Below are positions 1 to 6,779 of a stretch of DNA of 13,112 nucleotides, piece by piece. Every line of letters begins with the position of its first letter. The first letter of the stretch is position 1. The notes under the pieces are model-generated. The model searched no databases. It was not told where the DNA came from and saw only the letters and a list, made by a program, of their open reading frames with translations. Source of the stretch: Alysiella sp. (GTDB lineage: Bacteria > Pseudomonadota > Gammaproteobacteria > Burkholderiales > Neisseriaceae); the NCBI RefSeq assembly GCF_030525755.1, contig NZ_JAUNEC010000047.1, positions 1-13,112 on the forward strand, written 5' to 3'. Both the position numbers and the translations under genes were made by a program.

Positions 1-71
1 CTCGCCAACAGGAATCGAACCTGTATTTCACGCTTAGGAGGCATGCGTTCTATCCATTGAACTATGGCGAG
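1..71 (-). tRNA. tRNA-Arg, anticodon CCU
   Basis: The minus strand folds into a full cloverleaf: acceptor CTCGCCA pairs with TGGCGAG, the D stem is GTTC/GAAC, the anticodon stem is CATGC/GCGTG (with one G-T pair) and the T stem is ACAGG/CCTGT with loop TTCGATT. The seven-base anticodon loop is CTCCTAA, giving anticodon CCT, which reads AGG (Arg). A37 follows U36, so this tRNA is a plausible substrate for t6A, the modification pathway to which TsaC and TrmO in this window belong. The discriminator base and any encoded CCA fall just outside the window, so the gene is cut at its 3' end. It lies downstream of the DUF441 gene on the same strand. Confidence 0.95.
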
Positions 72-89
72 AGAAAAGTTTTAGGGTTT

Positions 90-101
90 AGGCTGCCTGA
101 A
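90..101 (+). repeat. DNA uptake sequence (simDUS, exact)
   Basis: Exact AGGCTGCCTGAA between the DUF441 stop and the tRNA. It is a single copy with no inverted partner, so it is unlikely to be a terminator by itself. Confidence 0.9.
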
Positions 102-112
102 AAGATTGTCAA

Positions 113-562
113 TCAGCTTTTGTTGATGAAAAATGACAACAAACCTGCAGCAATTAAAGGACCAACTGGGATACCACCCAGAAATGCCACGCCTGCGATG
201 GTACCAAGCATCAAGCCGACAATCAATACGGGTTGCCCACCCATAATTGGTACACCGCGTGCGCCGACCCATGCAACAAATACGCCTACAGCAATGGCGG
301 CAAACATTTTGTAGCTGAACAGCTCGCTGGCATTAGGCAAAGCAATTTTACCTGAAACCAAAGGCGCAAGCACACCTATGGTTAAAATGATGATACCAAC
401 CGATACACCGTGTTTTTCAATTTGGGGCAAAAATTGCGACAGTGCGGTTTGTTGTATCAGCAGCAAAATGGTGGCGGAAAGGGTAAGTGTGTTGTTGTTA
501 CCGAGTATGCCAAGCAAAGCCAAACCAACCAAAAAGACGGCGATGATGTTAATTTGTGCCAT
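113..562 (-). CDS. DUF441 / UPF0756 (YeaL-like) membrane protein
   Basis: A 149-residue, very hydrophobic protein with about four to five membrane segments (roughly residues 5-22, 28-45, 52-70, 84-101 and 108-145). The glycine-rich segments and C-terminal pattern (VGLMLGTIAGVAFLGGIPVG, about 112-131) match the DUF441/YeaL family of inner-membrane proteins, whose function is unknown. The start ATG is two bases past the stop that ispB would have in its undamaged frame (TAG-AT-ATG), and a purine-rich GGAGCGGG lies within the end of ispB, so the two genes are probably co-transcribed and translationally coupled. In the frame as sequenced, ispB runs on and overlaps this gene by 14 bases. The family call is from memory of sequence character, and no biochemical role is implied. 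Confidence 0.85.
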   Translation of the reverse strand: MAQINIIAVFLVGLALLGILGNNNTLTLSATILLLIQQTALSQFLPQIEKHGVSVGIIILTIGVLAPLVSGKIALPNASELFSYKMFAAIAVGVFVAWVGARGVPIMGGQPVLIVGLMLGTIAGVAFLGGIPVGPLIAAGLLSFFINKS

Positions 563-1526
563 ATCTATGCCACCCGCTCCACCGACAATCGCGCCATTTC
601 GCGCATGGCGGCAGTAACTTCATTTTCAGGCAATTTATCGCGTTTTCTACGGCAATTTGCGCTTGTTCGGTGCAATATTGCAGCGCGTTGGATTGGCTAA
701 CATGGGTGTGGATTTTGTCAAAATATTCACGGTCAGCATTTTGCAAGGCGGTGCGAACGTCTTGGGCGGCTTGTGGCGAACCTTGTTGCATCAAATAAAT
801 GAGCGGTAGGGTGGGTTTGCCTTCTGCCAAATCATCGCCCACGTTTTTGCCGATTTGTTCTACGCTGCCTGAATAATCCAACACATCGTCAATAATCTGA
901 AATGCCGTTCCCATATACATGCCGAAATCTTTGAGGGCTTGTTCTTGTTGGGGCGTTGCGCCTGCCAAAATCGCGCCCACTTGTGCGGCGGCTTCAAACA
1001 GTTTGGCGGTTTTGTATTGAATCACTTGCAGATATTGGGCTTCGGTAATGTCCACATTGCCAATGTTCATCAGTTGCATGACTTCGCCTTCGGCAATGAT
1101 GTTGGTGGCATCTGCCATCACTTCCAGAATTTTCAGGCTGCCTGAACCCACCATCAGTTGAAATGCGCGTGTGTACAAAAAGTCGCCCACCAACACCGCC
1201 GCCGCGTTGCCAAACAGATTGTTGGCGGTTTTTCTGCCGCGCCGCAATTCGCTTTCGTCCACCACATCATCGTGCAACAGGGTTGAGGTGTGGATAAATT
1301 CCACCATTGCCGCCAGTGAATAGAGTTTGTCGTCATCGTAACCCAAGCATTTGCCCGACAAGATGGTCAAAATGGGACGCAAACGCTTGCCGCCTGCGCC
1401 AATAATGTAGGTGCCAATTTGCGAAATCAGGGCGACATCAGATTGTACGGCGCGATTGACCACCGCATTAACGCGGTTTAAATCGTATTCTAAATGGTAT
1501 TGGAAATAGGGAATGGTGGTCAGCAT
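549..1526 (-). CDS. ispB: Octaprenyl (long-chain) diphosphate synthase, 3' end frameshifted
   Basis: This is a trans-isoprenyl diphosphate synthase that extends FPP with IPP to make the polyprenyl tail of ubiquinone. Visible motifs are GGKRLRP (45-51), the first Asp-rich motif DDVVD (86-90), the second DDVLD (213-217) and the downstream GKNVGDDLAEGKP. The residue five before the first motif is S81, small, as expected for a long-chain enzyme, whereas IspA in this window has Y80. The normal frame is lost near residue 298 (window 630-637). As read, the protein ends in a Cys/Trp-rich tail at 549. Restoring one base in the A/T run gives LPENEVTAAMREMARLSVER then VA and a stop at 565-567, a typical IspB end, for about 320 residues. 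The gene is normally essential, so a sequencing error or a very recent mutation is likely. The start is ATG 1526 with an extended -10 36 bases upstream. Confidence 0.93.
   Translation of the reverse strand: MLTTIPYFQYHLEYDLNRVNAVVNRAVQSDVALISQIGTYIIGAGGKRLRPILTILSGKCLGYDDDKLYSLAAMVEFIHTSTLLHDDVVDESELRRGRKTANNLFGNAAAVLVGDFLYTRAFQLMVGSGSLKILEVMADATNIIAEGEVMQLMNIGNVDITEAQYLQVIQYKTAKLFEAAAQVGAILAGATPQQEQALKDFGMYMGTAFQIIDDVLDYSGSVEQIGKNVGDDLAEGKPTLPLIYLMQQGSPQAAQDVRTALQNADREYFDKIHTHVSQSNALQYCTEQAQIAVENAINCLKMKLLPPCAKWRDCRWSGWHRYGTN
1135..1146 (+). repeat. DNA uptake sequence inside ispB (exact)
   Basis: Exact AGGCTGCCTGAA read antisense to ispB, where it encodes the Gly-Ser-Leu-Lys stretch of GSGSLK. 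With the three preceding bases it forms the palindrome TTCAGGCTGCCTGAA. Confidence 0.9.
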
Positions 1527-1561
1527 GGTTTCTTGATTTTCAAATCGTTGGCAAGCGTGCG

Positions 1562-1570
1562 ATTATACCA
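1562..1570 (-). promoter_or_regulatory. Extended -10 promoter of ispB
   Basis: On the minus strand the sequence reads TGGTATAAT, a perfect -10 hexamer with the TGn extension. It ends 35 bases before the ispB start. No convincing -35 box is seen at 16-18 bases, as expected for an extended -10 promoter. Confidence 0.6.
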
Positions 1571-1580
1571 GTTTCAAGGT

Positions 1581-1597
1581 TTTCAGGCAGCCTGAAA
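1581..1597. repeat. DUS palindrome between ispB and the RNB gene
   Basis: TTTCAGGCAGCCTGAAA has 8-base arms around one central base. It contains an exact simDUS on the minus strand (1582-1593) and, by symmetry, the kingDUS form on the plus strand (1585-1596). It sits between divergent genes, so it is not an obvious terminator for either. Confidence 0.85.
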
Positions 1598-1620
1598 GGG
1601 CAAAAGTGTGGTTTTACACT

Positions 1621-1732
1621 TATGGTCGTAAAAGTGAAAAAGCACACAAGGCAAGGCGACAACGAAAGCCGTATACACTTGCACATAAGGGTGTTGGCAA
1701 CAACGTAGTGCTTTTTCAATTCCACGACTATA
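1621..1732. mobile_element. Correia-like miniature inverted-repeat element, copy A
   Basis: A 112-bp non-coding block bounded by 25-bp imperfect terminal inverted repeats (1621-1645 and 1708-1732, 21/25 identical). Both arms start TAT and share GTCGT and GAAAAAGCAC. Size, TATA-type ends, GGCAACnnCGTAnTG next to the right end and intergenic position all resemble the Correia repeat enclosed elements of Neisseria, but the terminal sequence differs from the classical one. The right end abuts TAAT, producing a perfect TATAAT at the junction in front of the RNB gene. A related copy lies at 8583-8681. Confidence 0.7.
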
Positions 1733-1736
1733 TAAT
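1731..1736 (+). promoter_or_regulatory. -10 box formed at the end of repeat copy A
   Basis: TATAAT is made from the last two bases of the inverted-repeat element plus flanking TAAT. It lies 26 bases before the RNB gene start, giving a 5' leader of about 20 bases. No clear -35 is visible, so promoter activity is inferred; Correia elements in Neisseria are known to supply promoters in this way. Confidence 0.5.
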
Positions 1737-1762
1737 CACAACATCTTTGGGAACACACAATC

Positions 1763-3634
1763 ATGAATTTATTTTACGAAGAAAGCGGTCAATTCAAAGC
1801 GGCTCATGTGCTTCAAAAAAACGACAGCACCTACCAAGCCGACACGCAACACGGTAAACGCGTGAAAATCAAAGCTGCAAACGTATTTTTGGAATTTGAC
1901 GGCGAGATGGACGTATTCATGCAAGCCGCGCAAAACGAAGCAACAGAAATTGACACGGCTTTATTGTGGGAAGCAGTAGGCAGCGAAGAATTTACTGCCG
2001 AGCAAGCAGCAAGTGAATATTATGGTGCAACGCCAAACAAAGTCCAGTTGGCCGCCACTTTCATCGCGCTTTATGCTGCTCCTATGTATTTTCACAAGAA
2101 AAACAAAGTTGTGTTCAAAGCTGCACCCAAAGACGTTTTGCAACAGGCTTTGGCAGCAATTGAGCGCAAACAGCAACAAGAAGCCCAAATACAAGCATGG
2201 GCAGATGAATTGCTTTCAGGCAACCTGCCAGAACCAATTGCCACAGAATTGCCCCGCATTTTGCACGCACCCGACAAACAATCTTTGGCATACAAAGCTT
2301 TCCATAAAGCTGCCGACAGCCTAAAAATCACAGCATTTGAGTTGGCAAAGCGTTGCGGTGGCATCACATCTTTACCACAATATCTATTACAAGGTTTTGA
2401 AATCAAAAACTTTCCCAATGGCACACACTTTCCCGAATTGGCAATCCCCATGCTGCCTGAAATGCCACACGCTGAAAATGTGCGTGCCTTTTCCATAGAC
2501 AGCGTGGACACCACCGAAATTGACGATGCTTTAAGCCTGTGCGACTTGGGCAACGGCAACAAACGCGTGGGCATACATATTGCAGCACCTGCTTTGGGTG
2601 TGGTTTCAGGCAGCGATGTGGAACAAACCATTTTAAACCGCATGAGTACCGTCTATTTTCCCGCAGGCAAAATCACCATGCTGCCTGAAAACTGGTTGGC
2701 GGCATTCAGCTTAGATGCAGGCGATTACCGTCCTGCATTCAGCGTGTATTTTGATGTGAACAACGATTGGCAAATTACCCACATTGAAAGTCGCATAGAA
2801 CAAGTGTACATCGCACACAATTTGCGGATTGAACACATTGAACCGTTTTTCAGCAGCGAAACAGGAACAGGCAGCCCCAATGCCCCACAATTTCCACATC
2901 ATGCCGACTGCATTTGGCTGTTGCAGCTGGCACATGAACGCCAAAAACAACGTGACCGTTTTGAAGACCCCAATCTACCCAAAAAATACGATTACGGCAT
3001 TGATTTTGATGCCCACAACAAAGTGGTCATCACACGCCGCGAACGCGGTTCACCGATTGACACACTGGTCAGCGAAATGATGATTTTGGCAAACACCCAT
3101 TGGGCAAAAATGCTGCACGAAAACGATTTAAGTGGCATTTTTCGCGTGCAACCGAGCGGACGTGTCAGAATGTCCACCCATTGTGAACCACACATCGGCA
3201 TGAATGTCGCACATTATGGCTGGTTCACATCACCCTTGCGTCGCGCCGCCGATTGCATCAATCAACAACAACTGTACAGCCTGCTTTCAGGCAGCCCGCC
3301 CCGTTATGAAAAAGGCAGCAACGATTTATTCATCGCATTGGGTAATTTTGAACATACCCACGCCACATACCGAGCATTTCAAGACAACATGGAACAATAC
3401 TGGTCATTAGTATGGCTGGAACAAGAAAATGTACAGGAATTAGAGGCCATTATATTAAAAGAAGACTTGGTACGAATAGACGGTTTACCCTTAACCGCTC
3501 GTGCTACGGGCATACCCATAGAAATCCTACCCAAAACCCGCGTTAAACTGGCAATCAATGAAGTGGACAGCGAAAAACAATTCATCGCCTTACGCTATAT
3601 AAATGTCGTCATAACTGCTCCTACATCAACATAA
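1763..3634 (+). CDS. RNB-domain exoribonuclease (RNase II/R-like)
   Basis: A 623-residue protein predicted to degrade single-stranded RNA 3' to 5' in the cytoplasm. An N-terminal region (1-230) precedes the RNB catalytic core. The metal-site motif is FSIDSVDTTEIDDALS at 243-258. Aligned to E. coli RNase II Asp201/207/209/210, it gives D246, E252, D254 and D255, so the second acidic residue is Glu rather than Asp. The later TSPLRR motif (489-494) matches the TSPIRRY signature with the conserved Arg. The last ~60 residues resemble a degenerate S1-type barrel. The TTEIDDALS form recalls divergent RNB proteins such as organellar Dss1-like enzymes more than E. coli RNase II. The start ATG 1763 follows a weak GGGA. 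Several 11/12 DUS matches lie inside (for example 2215, 2450, 2678, 3286). It stands alone, with gpmA 89 bases downstream. Confidence 0.88.
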   Translation: MNLFYEESGQFKAAHVLQKNDSTYQADTQHGKRVKIKAANVFLEFDGEMDVFMQAAQNEATEIDTALLWEAVGSEEFTAEQAASEYYGATPNKVQLAATFIALYAAPMYFHKKNKVVFKAAPKDVLQQALAAIERKQQQEAQIQAWADELLSGNLPEPIATELPRILHAPDKQSLAYKAFHKAADSLKITAFELAKRCGGITSLPQYLLQGFEIKNFPNGTHFPELAIPMLPEMPHAENVRAFSIDSVDTTEIDDALSLCDLGNGNKRVGIHIAAPALGVVSGSDVEQTILNRMSTVYFPAGKITMLPENWLAAFSLDAGDYRPAFSVYFDVNNDWQITHIESRIEQVYIAHNLRIEHIEPFFSSETGTGSPNAPQFPHHADCIWLLQLAHERQKQRDRFEDPNLPKKYDYGIDFDAHNKVVITRRERGSPIDTLVSEMMILANTHWAKMLHENDLSGIFRVQPSGRVRMSTHCEPHIGMNVAHYGWFTSPLRRAADCINQQQLYSLLSGSPPRYEKGSNDLFIALGNFEHTHATYRAFQDNMEQYWSLVWLEQENVQELEAIILKEDLVRIDGLPLTARATGIPIEILPKTRVKLAINEVDSEKQFIALRYINVVITAPTST

Positions 3635-3640
3635 TCAAAC

Positions 3641-3652
3641 AGGCTGCCTGAA
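3641..3652 (+). repeat. DNA uptake sequence (exact)
   Basis: Exact AGGCTGCCTGAA six bases after the RNB gene stop and just upstream of the likely gpmA promoter. Confidence 0.9.
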
Positions 3653-3654
3653 AC

Positions 3655-3683
3655 TGGCAAAAACACACAAAATTTGCTATAAA
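3655..3683 (+). promoter_or_regulatory. Possible gpmA promoter
   Basis: A TATAAA hexamer at 3678-3683 follows a weak -35 (TGGCAA, 3655-3660) with 17-base spacing, about 40 bases before the gpmA start. The -35 match is poor, so this is tentative. Confidence 0.4.
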
Positions 3684-3723
3684 GTCCAATCAACAACAAA
3701 CTTACTGTTACAAAGGAAACACT

Positions 3724-4407
3724 ATGGAACTCGTTTTTATCCGACATGGTCAAAGCGAATGGAATGCCAAAAATCTATTTACAGGCTGGTGTGATGTGAA
3801 ATTAAGCGAACAAGGTATCGCCGAAGCGATTGCGGCAGGTCAAAAATTAAAAGAAAAGGGCTACGAATTTGACATCGCATTCACTTCAGTTTTAACACGC
3901 GCCATCAAAACCTGTAATTTGGTGCTGGAAGAATCCGACCAATTATGGATACCGCAAATCAAAACATGGCGTTTGAACGAACGTCATTACGGTCAATTGC
4001 AAGGCTTAGACAAAAAACAAACCGCCGACAAATACGGCGATGAGCAAGTGCATATTTGGCGCAGAAGCTATGACACTTTACCACCACTTTTGGATAAGAA
4101 TCACGAATTTTCAGCGCACAATGACAGACGTTACGCACATTTGCCAGCAGATGTGATTCCCGATGGCGAAAATTTGAAAGTTACATTAGAACGCGTGTTA
4201 CCGTTTTGGCACGACCAAATCGCGCCCGCCATTTTAAGTGGCAAACGCGTATTGGTAGCGGCACACGGCAATTCTTTACGCGCACTTGCTAAACATATTG
4301 AAAGCATTTCTGATGCCGACATCATGAGCTTGGAAATCCCAACAGGTCAGCCTTTGGTGTACAAATTGGACGACAATTTAAAAGTCATCGAGAAATTTTA
4401 TTTGTAA
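3724..4407 (+). CDS. gpmA: 2,3-bisphosphoglycerate-dependent phosphoglycerate mutase
   Basis: Interconverts 3- and 2-phosphoglycerate in glycolysis and gluconeogenesis through a phosphohistidine intermediate. The 227-residue length is the short form usual in Neisseria (E. coli GpmA is about 250). RHGQSEWN begins at residue 7 with the catalytic His8. LNERHYGQLQGLDK carries the general acid/base Glu86, and AHGNSLRA (180-187) carries the second catalytic His181. The start is ATG 3724 with an AAGGAA ribosome site at the right distance. It is an apparent single-gene unit followed by a strong hairpin at 4424-4460. Nothing in the active site looks unusual. Confidence 0.97.
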   Translation: MELVFIRHGQSEWNAKNLFTGWCDVKLSEQGIAEAIAAGQKLKEKGYEFDIAFTSVLTRAIKTCNLVLEESDQLWIPQIKTWRLNERHYGQLQGLDKKQTADKYGDEQVHIWRRSYDTLPPLLDKNHEFSAHNDRRYAHLPADVIPDGENLKVTLERVLPFWHDQIAPAILSGKRVLVAAHGNSLRALAKHIESISDADIMSLEIPTGQPLVYKLDDNLKVIEKFYL

Positions 4408-4423
4408 ATTCATGTACTTCATA

Positions 4424-4460
4424 TAATCCCTTATGGTTTTCAGGCAGCCGTAAGGGATTA
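4424..4460 (+). terminator. gpmA terminator hairpin with a DUS in the loop
   Basis: TAATCCCTTA (4424-4433) pairs perfectly with TAAGGGATTA (4451-4460), extended by TGG/CCG (one wobble) to 13 pairs. The 11-base loop holds most of a near-perfect DUS (TTCAGGCAGCCG, 4439-4450). The downstream T-run (CCTTTCT) is modest. Confidence 0.65.
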
Positions 4461-4509
4461 CCTTTCTAATGAACTGTACCACTTTAACCTCCCCATTTTT
4501 CAGGCAGCC

Positions 4510-5076
4510 ATGTCTTCCCGACTGATTTCCAAACAATCCCCACGCCGCTTACGCGCCCATTTGCAAAAGGGCGGTTTGGTCGCCTACCCTACCGAATCGT
4601 GTTATGGCATAGGTTGTTCGCCACGACACATTCACGGTTTGCGTGCGGTTTTGCGTTTAAAAAAACGTCCGCAACACAAAGGCATGATTGTGATTGGCAA
4701 AAACACCGCGCAATTACAATCCCTACTTAACAAGCTGCCTGAAAACATTTTGTCCCACTTAAACCACATTTGGCCTGCTGCCCAAACCTTTATTTTGCCT
4801 GCACACCAAACCGTTTTACCGCAACTGCGTGGCAAAGGGCGAAACAAATTGGCGGTACGTGTTCCCGACCACACCATCGCAAGAAATTTATGCACCCAAG
4901 TTGCCATGCCTTTAGTTTCCACATCATGCAACCGTGCAGGAGGCAAACCCTGTCGCAATGAACGTGAAGTACGCCGCCGTTTTGGCAAAAAATTATGGGT
5001 CATCGGTGGTAAAGTGGGCAACCGCCGCCAACCCAGCAGCATTGTAGATTGGGAAAGCGGTCAAACTTTGCGATGA
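4510..5076 (+). CDS. tsaC: Threonylcarbamoyl-AMP synthase (Sua5/YciO/YrdC family)
   Basis: Forms threonylcarbamoyl-AMP from threonine, bicarbonate and ATP, the first step of tRNA t6A37 synthesis in the cytoplasm. At 188 residues it matches TsaC (about 190), without the extra C-terminal Sua5 domain. Visible signatures are GGLVAYPTESCYGIGC (21-36), LKKRP (50-54, nucleotide-site basic residues) and STSCN (137-141, the usual S-x-S-x-N motif). The start chosen is ATG 4510, which overlaps the last base of a near-perfect DUS (TTCAGGCAGCCA, 4499-4510). No Shine-Dalgarno sequence is visible, and no better in-frame start precedes the conserved core. A DUS-made hairpin follows. It links functionally to trmO in this window. 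Confidence 0.9.
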   Translation: MSSRLISKQSPRRLRAHLQKGGLVAYPTESCYGIGCSPRHIHGLRAVLRLKKRPQHKGMIVIGKNTAQLQSLLNKLPENILSHLNHIWPAAQTFILPAHQTVLPQLRGKGRNKLAVRVPDHTIARNLCTQVAMPLVSTSCNRAGGKPCRNEREVRRRFGKKLWVIGGKVGNRRQPSSIVDWESGQTLR

Positions 5077-5086
5077 AAAACCATGT

Positions 5087-5127
5087 TTAGGCTGCCTGAA
5101 AACCAAACGGCTTTTCAGGCAGCCTAA
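5087..5127. terminator. tsaC terminator made of an inverted DUS pair
   Basis: Two exact DUS in opposite orientation (5089-5100 plus, 5114-5125 minus) give a 16-bp perfect stem (5087-5102 with 5112-5127) and a 9-base loop CCAAACGGC, followed by TTTCTC. Inverted DUS pairs are a standard terminator form in Neisseriaceae. Confidence 0.8.
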
Positions 5128-5171
5128 TTTCTCGTTCACAATATGCAGTGTAATGTTGTGTAACTGGCATC

Positions 5172-5199
5172 AATGCGTTAAAGTTCAAACTTTTGCATT
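5172..5199. promoter_or_regulatory. Imperfect dyad upstream of gnd
   Basis: AATGC-N3-AAAGTT-CA-AACTTT-N1-GCATT forms a nested inverted repeat 20 bases before the gnd start. The uneven inner spacers argue against a perfect operator. It could be a protein site or a chance palindrome. No regulator is assigned. Confidence 0.3.
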
Positions 5200-5218
5200 C
5201 AATTTTAAAAGGCAGAAT

Positions 5219-6667
5219 ATGCAAGGCGACATTGGCGTAATTGGCTTGGCGGTTATGGGTCAAAACCTGATTTTGAACATGAACGACAAAGGCTTTAAAG
5301 TGGTGGCGTACAACCGCACCGTGGAAAAAGTGGACGAATTTTTAAATGGCGCAGCCAAAGGCACCAACATCGTGGGCGCATACAGTTTGCAAGATTTTGT
5401 GGATAAATTGGCAAAACCCCGCAAAATCATGCTGATGGTACGCGCAGGCAGCGCGGTAGATGAATTCATCGCCCAGTTGCTGCCCCATTTGGAGCAAGGC
5501 GACATCATCATTGATGGCGGCAATGCCAATTATCCCGACACCAATCGCCGTTGCGCGTGGCTGGCTGAAAAAGGCTTGCTGTTTGTGGGTGCAGGCGTAT
5601 CGGGTGGCGAAGAAGGGGCGCGTCATGGGCCTTCCATCATGCCAGGGGGGCATTTTGCGGCTTGGGCGCACATTAAGCCGATTTTTCAAGCCATTGCCGC
5701 CAAAACGCCACAAGGCGAACCCTGTTGCGATTGGGTGGGCGACAACGGCGCAGGTCATTTTGTGAAAATGGTACACAATGGCATTGAATATGGCGACATG
5801 CAGTTGATTTGTGAAGCCTATCAATTCATGAAAGAAGGCTTGCAAATGAACCACGATGAAATGCACGCGGCGTTCAAATCGTGGCAAAAAACCGAATTGG
5901 ATTCCTATCTGATTGACATTACCACCGAAATTTTGGCATACAAAGACACAGACGGCACACCCTTGGTTGAAAAAATCTTGGATACCGCAGGTCAAAAAGG
6001 CACAGGCAAATGGACAGGCATCAACGCTTTGGACATGGGCATTCCGCTTACCCTGATTAGCGAATCGGTGTTTGCCCGTTGCGTATCGGCTTTGAAAGAG
6101 CAGCGCGTTGCCGCCGCCAAATTGTTCCCACACACACCCATTGCCATTTCAGGCAGCCGCGAAGAATGGTTGGAAGCCTTGCGTCAATCCCTGCTTGCCA
6201 GCAAAATCATTTCCTACGCCCAAGGCTTTATGCTCATGCACGAAGCCAGCGAAACCTACAACTGGCATTTGAATTATGGCAACACCGCCCTGTTGTGGCG
6301 CGAAGGTTGCATCATTCGCAGCGTGTTTTTGGGCAACATTCGCGATGCCTACACCCAAAACCCCGATTTGGTTTGGTTGGGACAAGACGCGTATTTCCAA
6401 AACATTTTAAACAACGCCTTACCACAATGGCGCAAAGTGGTGGCAAAATCCATTGAATGCGCCATTCCCATGCCCTGTATGGCATCGGCAATCACGTTCT
6501 TGGACAGCTACACATCGGCACGTTTGCCCGCCAATTTGCTGCAAGCGCAACGCGATTACTTCGGCGCACACACTTACGAGCGCACCGATAAACCACGCGG
6601 CGAATTTTTCCACACCAACTGGACAGGCAAAGGTGGCGACACCGCGTCAAGCACCTATCACGTTTAA
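5219..6667 (+). CDS. gnd: 6-phosphogluconate dehydrogenase, decarboxylating
   Basis: Oxidatively decarboxylates 6-phosphogluconate to ribulose 5-phosphate with NADP+ in the pentose phosphate pathway. The 482-residue length is standard. The N-terminal nucleotide-binding turn is GLAVMG (9-14). GVSGGEEGARHGPSIMPGG is the conserved substrate-contacting stretch. GHFVKMVHNGIEYGDMQLI (179-197) contains K183, H186, N187 and E190, the canonical catalytic residues. The C-terminal FHTNWTGKGG tail is typical. The frame stays open upstream to an ATG at 5153, but ATG 5219 is preferred because it gives the family N-terminus and follows AAAGGCAG. The gene is followed by a DUS palindrome. It is a monocistronic-looking unit. 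Confidence 0.97.
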   Translation: MQGDIGVIGLAVMGQNLILNMNDKGFKVVAYNRTVEKVDEFLNGAAKGTNIVGAYSLQDFVDKLAKPRKIMLMVRAGSAVDEFIAQLLPHLEQGDIIIDGGNANYPDTNRRCAWLAEKGLLFVGAGVSGGEEGARHGPSIMPGGHFAAWAHIKPIFQAIAAKTPQGEPCCDWVGDNGAGHFVKMVHNGIEYGDMQLICEAYQFMKEGLQMNHDEMHAAFKSWQKTELDSYLIDITTEILAYKDTDGTPLVEKILDTAGQKGTGKWTGINALDMGIPLTLISESVFARCVSALKEQRVAAAKLFPHTPIAISGSREEWLEALRQSLLASKIISYAQGFMLMHEASETYNWHLNYGNTALLWREGCIIRSVFLGNIRDAYTQNPDLVWLGQDAYFQNILNNALPQWRKVVAKSIECAIPMPCMASAITFLDSYTSARLPANLLQAQRDYFGAHTYERTDKPRGEFFHTNWTGKGGDTASSTYHV

Positions 6668-6677
6668 TCTTGATTTG

Positions 6678-6703
6678 TGTAGGGTGGCGCTATGCTCACC
6701 CAC
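6678..6703. repeat. Short TGTAGG...CACC repeat, copy 1
   Basis: Begins TGTAGGGTGGCGC and ends TGCTCACCCAC, a partial inverted repeat (GGGTGgcgctatgctCACCC). Similar segments lie at 6937-6960 and 11615-11637. These resemble the short TGTAGGGTGGGC-type repeats seen between genes in this family; the resemblance is from memory. Confidence 0.4.
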
Positions 6704-6726
6704 TGTTTTCAGGCAGCCTGAAAACA
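6704..6726. terminator. gnd terminator, DUS palindrome
   Basis: TGTTTTCAGGC and GCCTGAAAACA are perfect 11-base arms around one central base, with an exact simDUS on the minus strand (6708-6719). It lies 37 bases after the gnd stop. There is no long T-run, so efficiency is uncertain. Confidence 0.6.
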
Positions 6727-6747
6727 ATTATCGTTGTGACAAATAAT

Positions 6748-6771
6748 GGTGGAGGCAAAGCACCCTCCACC
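6748..6771. repeat. GC-rich hairpin
   Basis: GGTGGAGG pairs perfectly with CCTCCACC around an 8-base loop (CAAAGCAC). It may be a second terminator element behind gnd or part of the repeat cluster. Confidence 0.45.
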
Positions 6772-6779
6772 CTAGGGGT

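Noticed and set aside
1132..1143. kingDUS (AGGCAGCCTGAA) sites at 1132-1143, 1585-1596 and 6711-6722
   Set aside because: They occur only as the by-product of palindromes that already contain an exact simDUS, so they do not indicate a second dialect.
1540..1764. A 74-codon minus-strand frame across repeat copy A
   Set aside because: The related frame in copy B reflects shared repeat sequence, not a conserved protein; it also crosses a DUS palindrome and a promoter.
2092..2643. A 183-codon open frame on the minus strand inside the RNB gene
   Set aside because: Antisense shadow of a conserved coding region with no ribosome site or family resemblance.
5153..5221. An upstream in-frame start for gnd
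   Set aside because: It would add 22 residues not seen in the family, while ATG 5219 has a ribosome site and the canonical N-terminus.
5342..6133. A 263-codon open frame on the minus strand inside gnd
   Set aside because: It is fully antisense to a well-conserved enzyme, and its Phe/Cys/His-rich product looks like codon-bias shadow with no recognisable domain.
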